Positions 49,087 to 61,895 of a stretch of DNA of 64,000 bases are shown here, one piece after another. The number at the start of each line of letters is the position of its first letter. The stretch's first letter is position 1. The stretch comes from Epiperipatus broadwayi (Eukaryota > Onychophora > Udeonychophora > Euonychophora > Peripatidae). Location of the stretch: positions 1,431,909 through 1,495,908 of the forward strand of contig JAQFVV010000111.1 of NCBI GenBank assembly GCA_028023455.1. Direction: 5' to 3'. The notes beneath the pieces are model-generated. The model searched no databases, was not told the origin of the DNA, and was given only the letters and a program-made list of their open reading frames with translations. Made by a program: the position numbers and the translations under genes.

Positions 49087-51417
49087 TATTGGCTTTTCTT
49101 GTGTGTGTGCGAATATATTATATATCCACAGACCCCTCTTACCTAATTTATAACATGACTTAATTTTGGTTATATAGATGGTATACCCTCCCCTTTAATG
49201 GCTTTATTACGGATTTTAGGCCATTGGTTTATTACTTAATACAATCTTATGCTTGGCCATATGAAGTGTGCCCGGCATAATATATAGTATTGCACATAAT
49301 TATATATGTATAATAAAGCATTAAGTACTTATATTTCTATTGAAAATTATTTTGACACCCTTCCATATTAAGAAATTAGGTCAACCACCTAAAATATTAT
49401 TGTGGTCTATCACTTTAGTAGAGATTTAAAAAATATACAAAATTTAAAAAATTATATTGAATTTAAATCTATTAAACTTTGATTTTAAAAAGTTATTAAA
49501 ACTTTAAATGGAAAGCAAAATAAAATCTCTCTACTACCCTCTCATAAGTCTTACTTAAAACATATTAAAGTTCTGAACACAATTTTTTAATTTGATATCA
49601 AAATATTCAATATATGTTTACCCTCTGTTCCATATCTAAGAAACTAGTTCACTTACCTAAAATATCAAAGTTAAATATTACTTAGTCTGGTATTTCTTAT
49701 ATACCAAATTTGAACCTATTCTATTGAATTTAAATCTATTAAATTTCGATTTTCAAATTTTATTCTAATTTAAATAATAAAAAAATGATTACAAAAGTTT
49801 ATAAATTAACATACCAAACAACAAAAGATAATCTTCTAACTTAAAAAAAAGCATTTAATAAAAATGTTTTTACTAAATTCACTTCTTACCCCAATTTTTA
49901 CATTTGTACAATGCATCTGCATAGCTTTAGACAAATTAATTTTTAAATATTAGTAGTGCTACCCATCAACATTTGCTTGAATTATTTAACATAATATATC
50001 AGTATGATTGTGTTGAATATAGTGTACAAAAGCAGTTTTTAAAATTAATGCATATTGCACTACTACTCAAAATTTCAAGTGCAAAAAATGGAATTTTATT
50101 TTTAAAGCAAAAAAAAAAAAGTATAACTGAAATTAAGATCTGCTTGGGGAAAAAATTCCCAGAAGAATCTATTGAGATCTGAGACCTTTTAAAACTAAAT
50201 ATGCAAATATTAGACAAAATAATAATATGGTTTTTATTTACTTTTTTCAAACATGACATGCTGTAATGTGATCATATTTAATAAATATTTCACTAACCTA
50301 ACTGTAATCATTACATGTGAAATAGATATTTTATTAACCTAACTGTAATTGTTTTATGTGTAGGGTTTTCAAAGTATAATAAATTTATTTGAACAAATAC
50401 ATAATTTCTGTAAGTTGCATATGAAATCTTACACTGACGAATATTGTATAATGATTGATTGAATTATTTTTGGTAATATAAAAATTACTATTTTATATTT
50501 ATTTTTTAATGTTTTCAAAGTCAAAAAATTTTGTCACCAAAATATAAATTATCAGATGAAACAATAAATGCTTTAATATCTTTAAATACATTTAGAAAAT
50601 CAAAAAAATATTTTTCTACATATTACTAAAAAATTTTTTTACAAAAAAAAATATATTTTTTCTTTATTAAACAAATCAAACAGTCAATTCATTGGTAACT
50701 CATTTTAACCAACATTGACTCATGCAAATAACTAATCATTCAGCTCTTCCAAGCACAATTGTCCTGAAAGAATTATTGTTTGTTTATTTATTTTAACATG
50801 ATGTCAATGTTGATATGATTAAGTTACCGATGAATTGATTAATTGCTCTGTTTAAACTTTGCTAACAAGTAGTAAACGCGTATTACTTACCAGATTGACA
50901 TTATGCGCATTAGGTTTATATATATTAATTAATATTTGAGATGTATTTCTTACCCTTTTTTTTCTAATAAGTTTATTTTATTTTAATTCAAAATTTGTTT
51001 ATTTAAATCTTTATTTAATTCAAAAAATTTATAATTTCTAATAATAACATGTCACCTACGATGAATAATATTGACAATTTGTTCACCAATCCCATATTAA
51101 TTGTTAAGTGGGTTATATATACATACTGTTTCCTAATAGTATATAGATTATGTAGCTTTATATATATATTAGGAATTCTTGGAATTTAAACTTTCCATCT
51201 CAAAAATCATAGTAACAGGAAAAAAAAAATTGGACTTAGAAACCCCAATAATGAAAAATAAGAACCCCCCAGTATTAAAAATTTATTTCTTTGAAAAATT
51301 CTGCCTATATAAAACACTGAAAATATAGATTTGATAGATATGGAATCTTTATATTCATTTTAATATCAATTTTTAAAAAGAATCCCAATTTACTAAAAAT
51401 CAAAAACAAAAGCTTAC
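49087..51417. other. AT-rich stretch, probable intron of the PTPN9-like gene
   Basis: Nothing recognised. The two 69- and 86-codon frames around 49973-50259 overlap on opposite strands and have no domain. If the PTPN9-like gene continues, this is intron downstream of its exon at 51418-51561. Confidence 0.5.
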
Positions 51418-51561
51418 CTCATGGGCCTCATAAAGGTCAATGGCTTTTGTAACATCAAACTTTCTGGCCATTAAAAATTTGACAGCCGTATTCCATGAAA
51501 GAGGCCCTGCGCTCCGTCTACTTCGCAGGAAGTTCACTTTCTCCACAAATTCTTTGGTGGC
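51418..51561 (-). CDS. PTPN9: PTPN9/MEG2-like tyrosine phosphatase, one exon (CRAL-TRIO N-terminal part)
   Basis: The exon is 144 bp, 48 codons, phase 0 at both ends. It follows a TTTTTTTACAG acceptor and is followed by the donor GAG/GTAAGC. It encodes ATKEFVEKVNFLRS, then GPLSWNTAVKFLMARKFDV and TKAIDLYEAHE. From family knowledge this aligns with the start of human PTPN9 (ATKQFLEEIN, then PLSWNVAVKFLMARKFDVLR). That region is the CRAL-TRIO N-terminal helices of a Sec14-type lipid-binding domain, which targets the phosphatase to vesicle membranes. The phosphatase domain and the remaining exons are not seen in the window. On this strand later exons would lie at lower coordinates, so the following intron would exceed 51 kb unless exons were missed. 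The start-codon exon should lie upstream, above 51561; I could not find it. The identification as PTPN9-type is firm; orthology is inferred. Confidence 0.9.
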
Positions 51562-52399
51562 CTGTAAAAAAAACAATATAATATATATATAGTTATGAGG
51601 ATAACTGTATTTCTAAACTATTAAATGAAGTAAATTATTATTTCTACAGTAATCTATTACTTGCTGAGAAATCTATACTTTCTAAGCAATGAATATAAAG
51701 AAATATATTAAATTTATATTGTACATGGATTGTTCATTAGCTTTTGTTCCTTAAAGGAGTAAAATTTCAACAAATCTAAGATACCATAAGTAGGCCCCAT
51801 TTTATAATCTTTTAATACATCAAAAATTTACAACTAACATCAAAATTTTATAATTAAATCATAAAGTTTAAAATCCATTATTCATATATATATATTGATA
51901 TATAGCATTACATGTTTCATAATTTTTAAAAAAATATGATTAAATTTATTAAGGTAAAAAAAAAAAGTTAAAGAAATAATTAGTCAAGTAAATTTTAAAA
52001 TGCAACTTTGTAGAAAAAAGGATTGTGTATATTTTGCTTTAAAAATAGAATAAAACTATTTGTTTAAAAAAAACCGGGTGGGGAGAAGAATTAGAAAAAA
52101 GATTTAAAACTTTTTTCTCTCTCTTTTTAAGGAAAACTCTTTTTATAAAGTAAAAATAAGTAAATATGTAAAGACAGAATAAAATTAGTCTGTAAAAATG
52201 CTAGTAAAACTTTCAAAAATGTAATTAGTTTATAAGATTTCTGAATGATAATGATATTGAAAATGTATTAATTAAAAAAATATATAGAAACTACTGATGA
52301 GATAGTAGATTATTCTAAGCAAAAGATTAAAGCAAATGTAAAAATAATTAAAAATAATAATAAGGAATTTAAAATAATAATAAGGAATTAAAAACAATG
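51562..52399. other. AT-rich stretch, probable intron
   Basis: Nothing recognised between the PTPN9-like exon and the G+C-raised block at 52.4 kb. Confidence 0.45.
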
Positions 52400-53460
52400 A
52401 GAAAAAAGGTATATAAAGATGCTATGGCCTATTGTTATTTAGTCCAGTCTGCAATCTGTAATTATGTCAGGTTATTGCTATACAGTCGGGTCTGCAATCA
52501 GTCTGAGTCTTCAATCTGTAAATCAGTTCGAATTATTATTATTCAGTTAAGACAGAATGCAGAATCCAAACAACCAGAAATCCAGATATTCAGAAACTAT
52601 AATAAATACAACAGTAAGCCAATCAATTACTGCTGCAGTCAATATCAATGCAAAAGTCACAGATCTAGCAATATGTGGTGCTAGACCATCTTAAGGAGTG
52701 TTCAACAACTTCTGCCCTAATTCTCAGCAAAATCAACTATACTTGCCAGGAATCATGCCCGGAACAAATGCCTAAGCCCTAAATGAGATGCCAACTGCAT
52801 ACCCTCCCCCATTGTTAAGCCAAAGAAATAAAGACAAGTCCTGGAATCATTGATGGAACCAAAAAGCCAACCGGTTGGAAATTAACAATCATGAAAACCT
52901 AAGTAAAGATATTTTTAAATAATGGTCTCTAGACACTTTATATTTATTTTAAATGAACTTTAATTAATGAAGAACTATCATAATTTTAGCCTGAAAGTAA
53001 TAATTTATATTTTTATGTAAAATATTAGCGTTATTTTATACTGAATTAGATATGTGGGAGCATATATAAATATTAATGTTTGCTTAAATATTATTAGGTC
53101 TAATCTCTCTCGTCACTACGTCACTATTAATTTAAGAGTAATTTTTATGTGTTAAGTAAATGTGCTGGACCCTGAGACAGTGTGAGCTAGCCATAGGATA
53201 TTTCAAGCACTGGATTGTGTGCCTGTCATCTGAAGCATGCTGATTATATAACCTATGATTGGCTGGTGCCTGTGGTTGACCCTTGAAACAAATAAAATGC
53301 TTTGGATGGCAGGAATTTGAATGCAGCAATCGAAGTGAGCCATGGTCAGGAAATGTGACCGTGTTATGCTTTGCATAGCTCGATCTGACCGTGGTTATTG
53401 TTGATGGCTATGCTATCAAGGGTATTCTTCCCTCTGCTTGAAGGGCTGGTCTATTCCAGT
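52400..53460. other. G+C-raised block of unknown nature
   Basis: Two sub-blocks (about 52400-52880 and 53130-53460) have near-balanced composition in a region of otherwise very high A+T. The first contains diverged repeats of CAGTCTGCAATCTGTAA-type units (52445-52550). Neither strand has a long frame with recognisable similarity; the frames at 52397-52684 and 53329-53132 look incidental. It could be a retroelement terminal repeat or the non-coding first exon and promoter of the downstream minus-strand PTPN9-like gene. Confidence 0.4.
53244..53262 (-). promoter_or_regulatory. Promoter-like CCAAT plus TATA pair
   Basis: Minus strand: AGCCAATCATAGG followed closely by TTATATAATC. It lies 1.7 kb upstream of the PTPN9-like exon in the same orientation, but equally suits a terminal-repeat promoter. 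The CCAAT-to-TATA spacing (about 8 bases) is shorter than typical. Confidence 0.3.
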
Positions 53461-55754
53461 TTTTTAAAATTATAAAAAGGATTTAAACCCAGTTAAATAA
53501 CAATTTCGAGGGGAATTTGGTTCAATATAATATTTAAGTACATGTAAATGTGCTTTTGACATGAAGCTTGAAAATATATTATCCTCTTTAGATTTAATAA
53601 ATAAAAAAAATATTAACAATCATTGACATAATCACAGAATTCCTGTGTTGATATATATAACAAAATGAATCTACGTTCAACTGTCCTTATATTCATTACA
53701 TATATATATATATATATTAGATTATTACAATTTGAATTATTCAAGAATCAAACTTACTTGACACAATTCATTTAATGTTTATGCTAATCCTTTATTAGGC
53801 TAGAGATTATTTGAATCAAGTGAAGATTGATTTTTTTACCTTTTCAGATATCTTTGTTCATGAGGCTCAAGGTTTGGTGGAGTAAAGATATTATACAGGG
53901 GAAAAAAGAATAAACAAATTATTCCATGTGTTTATGATAATCTTTACTCTAACAAATGATTATTATTAGCATTAATGTATTTTTTATAAAGTGATTGGGT
54001 TCAAGGTATAGTGAATGCTGAAAGTTTGAGAGTTGTAAATCAATGATGAAAACATTTGTAAAAAATTTTGGGCCAAGTGAAGAGTGTGGGTTTTCCTGGG
54101 GGTCATTTGTATTTTTCAGATGTTTTTATTCATATGTTTCAAGAAAGTATGGTAGAGTGGAAGTTTTAAATATATGTAAATAAAACATTAGCTAAAATCC
54201 AGACTTGCTGATTTTAAAATGTTTCCTATAGTTAGTATTTTCACCAATGATAATTTCTGTTGCCATCCAATTAATTATTAATGCCAATGATTCTGATATT
54301 ATTAAGATTAATTATAGTTTTTTTTTTAAATGTATGTTTTAATAATATATTTACTGAAGAATGAAATACGGAACTATTCTCATACTGTAAAATTGCAAAT
54401 TAAAATTTATTGTCCAAGAGCTTATGTTACATAAAAAATTATTTCAAAGAAAATTTTGTTATGGAATCAACTTACAACTATTAGTAATTCAAGATATTAT
54501 TAATTGAAACATGAAAGAATAGACAAATATGATACAAGAAAAAAACAAAAAAACATGTACATTAATCATTTATATATAATATAACTTAATATTCAACAAT
54601 TTTTAAATAAATTTTCAGAAATCTAGATTCAAGACATAAAATCATTAAAGATTTTAATTGATTGTTAATTTAAAAATGATTATTTTTTCCAACATCAATC
54701 AAAATTCAGAATAATTAATAATGATTTTTTTTTAATGTAATTTTAATGCAGTGTTCGACAACCCTTTATGGCTAGATAAATAGAAAATGATACATGAATC
54801 ATGGTTCTAACATGAAAATACTAATATCCAGTGATACTTATTATAAATAAATAATTCCATATCTCAAACACTACATTTATAGAGTACATTCACAATTTCT
54901 TATAAAATGAGCTTTATATAAAATATATTAGTATATCTTTCACTGATTAAAAATACTACACATTATTTTCTTAGTAAGTATATAAATTAAACTGATTAAT
55001 GCAAAAATGGAAGCAACAGTGAATGACATTGCTTCTCCAAAATAAGTATATACATTTTTAATAAAAAACAAACTGTTGAATAAATTATATCCATAACGAA
55101 ATGCTCCAATGTTTTCTAACCATGGTACATCACCTTTAACTACAATATGTATAATCATTAATGAAACAATTTTAGAAATCTACATAATAATAGGAAGTTA
55201 AGCCAATAAATACTGGGCAGAGGAGGCTGACAGTAATTCAAAAATATTCATGGCAATCTATTTTCCGTCTCATATTTAGGAAGTTGATAAAGATAAGTTA
55301 ATAAGAACTTAGTCAAAAATAAAGTTTATATTATTTTTAAATATGTAAATATAAAAAAATCTGCCAATATGCAAATAAATACATAAATCATTTTCTAAAT
55401 TATATTTTGTTGTGTTCTATTTTTTAAATATTAATTTTTATATTTAATGATAGATAAAATGCTTTATTTTATTTACTGTTCTTACTTTTTCCTATTGTAT
55501 GCTACTTTATGTTACAGATATTTTTTTAAAAAATACTTAATTTCTTTTCATTTATATTTGATTTGCTTTTTGTTTACTAGTTATAGCTTTGTAAATATTC
55601 AAGTAATGGGTTTTATTGACAAAGACTATTTCTATCATCTAATATTATTGATTAAATGTTTTCAGGAAAAATTCAAACTTCAACTTTTCAAATATATTCA
55701 ATTGTTAATAATAGAAAACTGGTTAGTATATAACAATGTTATATTATTCTATCT
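53461..55754. other. AT-rich stretch, little recognised
   Basis: Contains an AT dinucleotide tract near 53700-53718. At 54749 CAGTGTTCGACAACCCTTTA resembles a hAT-type terminus, without a matching partner. No gene recognised. Confidence 0.45.
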
Positions 55755-56161
55755 TATTCAGGTATTGCTATCTTCACCAGTGACAGCCCTAGCATGAAAA
55801 TCAAACCAGGGACTCTATTCATGAATACTAAAATTAAGATGATGATTTAACCAACTAGCTATTCTGTCAAAGACAACATTCTCCAGAAATTTCATATTTA
55901 TCTGAGTTTTCATGATTTAGAATTATTATACTAAGTTGATTTATGAGATTATTTACCATTATCATATGAGCATTTTCTTCTAAATTATCTTCTTTGAACT
56001 TCAGCCTTTCTCTAACCAATACTTTTGTCTTTTCCCAATTGAACATATGTTCATTTGTATATACATGCTCTGCTACTTAGATACTTCAGCCTTTTCTTTT
56101 CTAGCAACTAGAAGTGATTTTTTAAACACATTTCAATAGAATGATTAGTTTCACTTATATA

Positions 56162-56213
<52 letters not shown>

Positions 56214-57010
56214 CCGGGGGCAAAAATAAAAAAAAAAAAAAAATTTTTTTTTTTTTCCTCCTATATATAATTTTTAGTAAATCAAAGAGGCCCCGGAAGG
56301 AAGTTAGTAAACTTTTGGATGTTATTTAGCTTTCCACATTCTATGCTATTTCATAAATGCAGTTTTGTTTTCAGTATTTTAAGTTTAGGTTTTCTAAAAG
56401 TAGGGTTTCTTTTAGTTTGGTATGGCTTTGGAAAGTTGTTCTGATGTTATATTAATTGCAGATTTGATTTAGTTGGTTTGCTATCCCTTGTATGTATAAT
56501 TGTACTAATTAGTTTTTCTTAATGACATCTGATAAATAACCATTCTTCATGACAGTTTGTTCTATGTAAATATTTTCTTTTTCCAAATTATTAGTTTCTG
56601 TATGTGTGGGTTTTTTGAGAACAGCAGTTTGATTTTATCATAACATCTAAGAATGCTAATTTTTGTTCTTTACTGATTCTATTGTGAATGTAAGAGAAGG
56701 GGACATGTTACTGATATGTGCCAAGAATGTTGGTAATAGAGTTTCATCAAGTAGCATTAAAACAAATGTATCATAGACATAGTAATGCCAGATTTTAGGT
56801 GATAATGAATTAGTATTTATAGTTGTGGTTTCAAATTCATCCATATAAATGCTGCTCATCAGACGTGACAGTAGCAAACTCATAACCATACCTTGATTTT
56901 GTTGGAAGAATTTTGTGTTGTATTGAAAGTATGTTGTTATGTAGACAGGTTAAGGAGTTCCATTATACTATCAACAGAAAGAATTTTATGACATAATATA
57001 TTATTGTTCA
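55755..57010 (-). pseudogene. Penelope-like element relic A (minus strand)
   Basis: Minus strand: an RT segment with FQYNTKFFQQNQGMVMSLLL and SSIYMDEFE (56960-56810) is followed by IWHYYVYDTFVLML, where the catalytic Y-V-D-D has become Y-V-Y-D. Next is FLAHISNMSPSLTFTIESVK. The linker, with TVMKNGY and IKK, follows at about 56570-56500. After a homopolymer-disturbed stretch (56166-56255) comes the nuclease end: AEHVYTNEHMFNWEKTKVLV and LEENAHMIMV (about 56065-55960). The end near 55762-55795 matches, inverted, the end of relic B at 58080-58112. Damaged throughout and certainly inactive. Confidence 0.78.
56166..56255. repeat. Homopolymer cluster (T43, A-rich, T13)
   Basis: A run of 43 T, then AAAACCCGGGGGC, an A-rich run and a second T run, interrupting Penelope-like relic A. 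It may be a real insertion tail, or a base-calling or assembly weak point. Confidence 0.7.
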
Positions 57011-57029
57011 TTTAGTCATATCCTTATAA

Positions 57030-58140
57030 TAGAGATTGCTTTACCACAGAGTACTTTCGTGAATAAGATTATCCTAATTAAAGCTTACAAAATCAAAATA
57101 TGGCTATGGGTTTGTCAATATTAACCTTAATTAGCAATATTTACATAGAGGATTTGAAAACACCATCATAAAGACCACTTCATTTCCTCCTAAAGTATGA
57201 CTTCACCATGTTGATTGTTACATGGTAAACAGTGCAACACCATCACAAACATTCTGGGCATACATCATAACACATTTCCTTAATAGAAAAAAAACCAGAA
57301 TAAATTCTTGGATAGTCTTGTTACAAAATCCCCTTTCATGGCAAAATCAAAATTATAAGTTACAGAAACTCCAACATTCACATAGGAAAATACTTAGCAT
57401 ATACATTCAAACAGGAACACAAACTATGGATTTATACTATCACTATGGAAATATTGTTTAGAAATTATGATTTGAAAAATGATAAAACCTACATAAAACA
57501 AACTGTCATGAAGAATGGTTATCCATCAGTTGTCATTAAGAAAATCTTAAATAGACAACAAAAAGAATTATCAAAAGAAAAAACAATCATAGAGACTGTA
57601 GTATATCCATAAATATTAGGGATAGCAAACAAACTAAACTAATTCTGCAATCAATATAACATTAAAACAGCATTCCAAAACCATAACACATTATGAAAAA
57701 ATCTAACCTCTACAAAACTTAAACTTGAAATGCTGAAAAACAAAAACTATATCTACAAAATAGCATATGAAAGTAGATGTACATTAGTAAAACTAGTTAT
57801 CACAATAATAGATGATAAAAGAGTATAAATAAAAAAAAACATGTGACTAAAATAGCAGACCACATATGAACCAATGAAGATTTGTCCAATTGAAATATAT
57901 ATATTGGTCAGAGAAGATAAAGCACAAAGATAATTTAAAAAATTATGCTCATGTGATAATAGCAAATAATTCCATAAATCACTAAAACTTGCTCTTAAAA
58001 AAAGAAGAAATAGGAAGGCTGTCATAGATATGAAATTACTACTGAATGTCTTTGGCAGAAAGATCTCTGGATCAATTGCTAGTGCTATCACTGGACAGGC
58101 CAGCAACACTTGATGAAGAGAGAACAATGTCACTCAAAAT
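57030..58140 (+). pseudogene. Penelope-like element relic B (plus strand)
   Basis: Plus strand from about 57030: CFTTEYFRE, then NMAMGLSILTLISNIYIEDL (RT motif B region, usually A-M-G-S-P-L-S-P). The next 250 bases are badly decayed. A linker follows with TVMKNGYPSVVIKKILNRQQ (57510-57570). Then come KNYIYKIAYESRCTLVK, the degraded GIY-YIG start, and ILVREDK. It ends around SASAITGQASNT near 58110. It shares blocks with relic A (for example AAACTGTCATGAAGAATGGTTA, inverted near 56537), so the two are copies of one family, head to head with the junction near 57.02 kb. The 126-codon minus-strand frame here is only its antisense. Confidence 0.72.
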
Positions 58141-60959
58141 ATAGTGTTATATACTAAACTATGTTATTTACTAACAGTTGAATATATTTGAAAAGTTTAA
58201 ATAGAGTTTGAATTTTTCTAAGAGTATTTAACATTTAATATTAGATGATGGAAATAGTCCAACAAATAATTATAACCAAAATACTATCATCACAAACTTT
58301 CAAACAAACACTATTTATGAATGTGTTAAAATATAAACATTTATGAAAGAACTAATCAAAGATTTCATGTAAAAAAAAGAAAGATATTTTTTAAAATAAA
58401 CTAATTTATAAATACTATTTTATAAATAAATACTTCATTAAAAAAAATAAAATGAATCGCTTCCCTCTCTCTAATGAAGACATTTAATATCTCAAGACAT
58501 CATACAATTTATTACACACATTCACTACACAAAAAAACAAAAAGGGATATTGTTCTCATTTTCCAAGTTTTATAATATTACAACTATCTCAGGTATATAA
58601 CTTTCTTTCAATTTTTCCAATTCCATTAGTGCAGATTTAAACTGACTGCTGCATGCATGTCTCTATTCAAAGAGATTTCCATTAAAGCAGACTTGCTTTG
58701 TGATAATGATATTAAGTAGCCTAATTTCTTTTATATGTATTTTATAATTATTAAATGAAATATTTTTAAATAAATTTACCCCACTCTTTCCCCTCTATTA
58801 AACAAATAGCTGATTATTAATTCTTTTATGTCAATCCATATATACATTTAACAATTATTATTTTTTGCTCATTGAATTTGAATTCAGATACATACTCCTT
58901 AAAGGTAATCTATAAATTAAAAGCGTATACAGTGTGTCCCGGTAAAAAGATGTCCTAGTTGTCACCGAGATGTCCACAAAATGATTTCTAAATCAACTCA
59001 TATATTACATAGTGATGCAGTTTAGCTCTTCATCATAAAAATTTTGAAGTACTAAATGTCTGGATCATGAATTATGATAGGAAATGTGACACTGTTTCAT
59101 GCCTTTATATGTTGTCTTCAATGCTTTCCCTGAACAATTATAAAATCTTGCAAAACACTTGAAAAGGTTCTTGCAGTTCACGACTTTCCTGCTATAGAGT
59201 TTGAATGATTTCAAATGTTTCAGTGGCATTTTGACTACTTTAAAACAAATTTATTATTGTGTTAAGAAACACTTGGTTACATTTCATGTTGTAATTCATG
59301 ATCCAAACATACTCCCACCAGAAAATTTTTGATTAATACCTCACATGTTATTACATAACACATGCATTAATTAAGAGATGGTGCTTCAAACATCTTGGAG
59401 AATCATTTACCAGCTAATTTTTTCCTGGAACATGTTGTGTATTGTTGCATTTATGCATTTTTACAATCAGGTCATTGATATTCTTCCAATCAATCCAAAT
59501 CAATCCGAGATCTTTATTCTCTAACTCAGCATTTCCTAACCTGCAGTATATGTAATCCTAGGGATAAATGGATGACTAGTTAGAGATACATAAAAATAAT
59601 ACTGATAATGCAGAAAACACAAAAAAAGTTAAAATAAAAACACAAAAAACCAAAATTGTATTTTTGGTTTTCAAAGAGAAACTTATGTGAAAGTTAGATT
59701 TACCCACCAATAGACATGTCATGCAATTGCATATGTGTCCTCCCTCTTTTCGCTAAAATTGTCATTGTAATTAAAAGCGGTCCATCATTTTAGTGTTCGA
59801 TTGAATGTCAAGTAAGTTATATATATTAATAGGCCTAGATCATTCCTAATCAATGGGTGCACAGAGAAAAAGCTAATAAAGAGTTATATGAAAAAAAAAA
59901 AAGATTGAGATCTGCATATATATTTACCAATATTAATAGTGAGCTGGGCTGACTATATGGGGAAAAATCAATAATTTAGTGACTTAAAAAAATATCCTAG
60001 CCTCTCATAATTCAAACCCAATTTGTGGGTTTAGCAAGACTATGTTAATCACTTTACCACAAAATTCTATTTGTAAATGCTGAGCTTTTAAAATCCTCCC
60101 ATGATAAAATGTTAAACCTCTGTGACTTAGATTGAACTTACAATCTGTGAATGAAAGTTATTGATCTTATGTAATAATTATCACGATATTTTAAAGATGT
60201 AAAAAAACTCGCGTGAAAATTTATAATATAGCTCTAAAACTAAGATGTGAATAAATTATGATGGCACGAATAGCAAATTATAATCAAAATAATCCAAATA
60301 TTATTACTTGCTCATCTCTGTTTGACTAATAACCATTAGTTCTGTGAATGGATATAAAGAAAATCCTTTTAGACTATAACTCAGGTTTCCATAAATCATC
60401 AGAACTATTATATTTAACAAAGATATGAATAATGATGAATTATTTTTATTTTTACTCTTCAATTTTTAACAGTTGTATTCTTCTTCTTCTAATTAGTTAT
60501 ATATATTTCAGGAAAGCTAAATTACCCAAACTGCTTTCAGACTAAAAATTTACATACACATATATAAAACCCAACTTTTATTATTAATTGTTTATATTTT
60601 TACTGTGAAGTAAATAAAATTTCAATCTTTAATAATTATATGTATACACACAGATGTTTTTCTTGGCATATTACAATGCATGCTTAGTTGCACTTTATTT
60701 GTTTGCCTATTCACAGCATTGTGTGCACTGATAATGAATCACATCTCTTTTGATTCCTCTTGCCATACTTACTGTAAATGATTTTTAACTTTTTGAATTT
60801 TATATTTACTTCCAGAATATACTGACATAATTAATTACATTTTTTGTTGTTGGTGCCATTCTATTTTATTTCTGTTTTAATTTGTATTTAAATTTGCATG
60901 TGTAATAAATATTAATTTGTAAAAAAAAAAAAAAACCCTCTATCATGAAAAAAATGAAA
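58141..60959. other. AT-rich stretch with decayed transposon ends
   Basis: At 58928 TACAGTGTGTCCCGGTAAAA resembles mariner-type termini. A short inverted pair, TAATTCATGATCCA and its complement, links 59065-59090 with 59290-59310. At 59527 CAGCATTTCCTAACCTGCAG, continuing to ATCCTAGGG, strongly resembles a hAT (Charlie-like) terminus, without a partner in view. No coding region recognised. Confidence 0.4.
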
Positions 60960-61895
60960 GTAAACAGTAATTAATGAAATATACAACCTAAATGCATTTT
61001 TGGTGCTGAATACTCTTGTCAAAGCAACAGTTATAGAATTTTAAAAATCCATTACATATAAACAAATCATCATAAGGAAATTATGAAATTGTTATTTTAA
61101 TTGTGCATATTGAACACTATTAGAATCTCATCATAAAATTACTGTTATTAATAAACCAAACCTCTTTAATTTTACATTTCGTAGCATTGGGTTCACGGCA
61201 AACTCTTATCTCACTAGGACTGAAAACATGATCAAATAAATATTCATGATCCAAAAAAACAGTGATGACATTAAAGGATCCAACTTAGCATTATTGTAAC
61301 AATAATGTTAATGTTGCTCTGCATTCACTGTAGTCTGACAATCAAATAAGCAATACGAAGACATTCCTTAGGATCAATTTCATCTATGTCTTCAAATATG
61401 AAGAAATTATGTAATACAAAATATAATGTATGTTTTTGATCAACTTCTAAATTAAGTAATCCTAAAGAACATCCTTGTATTATTTGAGTGTCAGGAACAT
61501 AATTGCCTTTATGTTTATTACAGCATATATGTATATATTGCTTATTACAGCATATATATTGTTACAATAAAACTATGTTTGATCTTTCAATGTCATCAGT
61601 GTTTTTGATCATGGATGTTTATTTAGTCATGTTTTCAATCCTAGCAAGATAAAAATGGTTTGCAATGAGCACAATGATAGGAAATGTAAAATTAAAGAGG
61701 CTTAGTTTATTAATAACAGTAACTTTGTGATAGATAGAAAGTCTAATAGTGTTCAGTTAAGTACTGTTTGAAATATGCTAATTAGTGACAATTTCATAAC
61801 TTCCATATGATGATTTTTTTTAAATTTTATAATTATTGGCCTCAGTATTGAAAATACATTTAGGTTATATATTTTATTGACTAATATACCTCCAC
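60960..61895. repeat. Foldback element, ~340-bp arms
   Basis: The left arm (about 60960-61310) and right arm (about 61555-61895) are inverted copies at roughly 75-85% identity. They share CTGTTATTAATAAAC, CTCTTTAATTTTACATTTC, TGAACACTATTAGA, a GAAAACATGAYYAAATAAA-type segment and ATTGTAACAAT next to the spacer of about 240 bp. No coding potential. It looks like a MITE or foldback of about 0.94 kb. Confidence 0.78.

Noticed and set aside
49973-50259. Overlapping 69- and 86-codon frames on opposite strands
   Set aside because: Mutual shadows in AT-rich DNA without recognisable similarity.
53830-53900. Possible first coding exon of the PTPN9-like gene ending at a GTAAAA donor
   Set aside because: The frame (TPPNLEPHEQRYLK) has a faint resemblance to the PTPN9 start, but the phase does not fit the next exon, and no start codon or supporting composition was found.
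55447-55797. 116-codon plus-strand frame
   Set aside because: Its end is antisense to the end of Penelope-like relic A, and the rest is AT-rich with no domain.
57753-58133. 126-codon minus-strand frame with hydrophobic segments
   Set aside because: Antisense of the plus-strand Penelope-like relic B; hydrophobicity is explained by AT-rich antisense.
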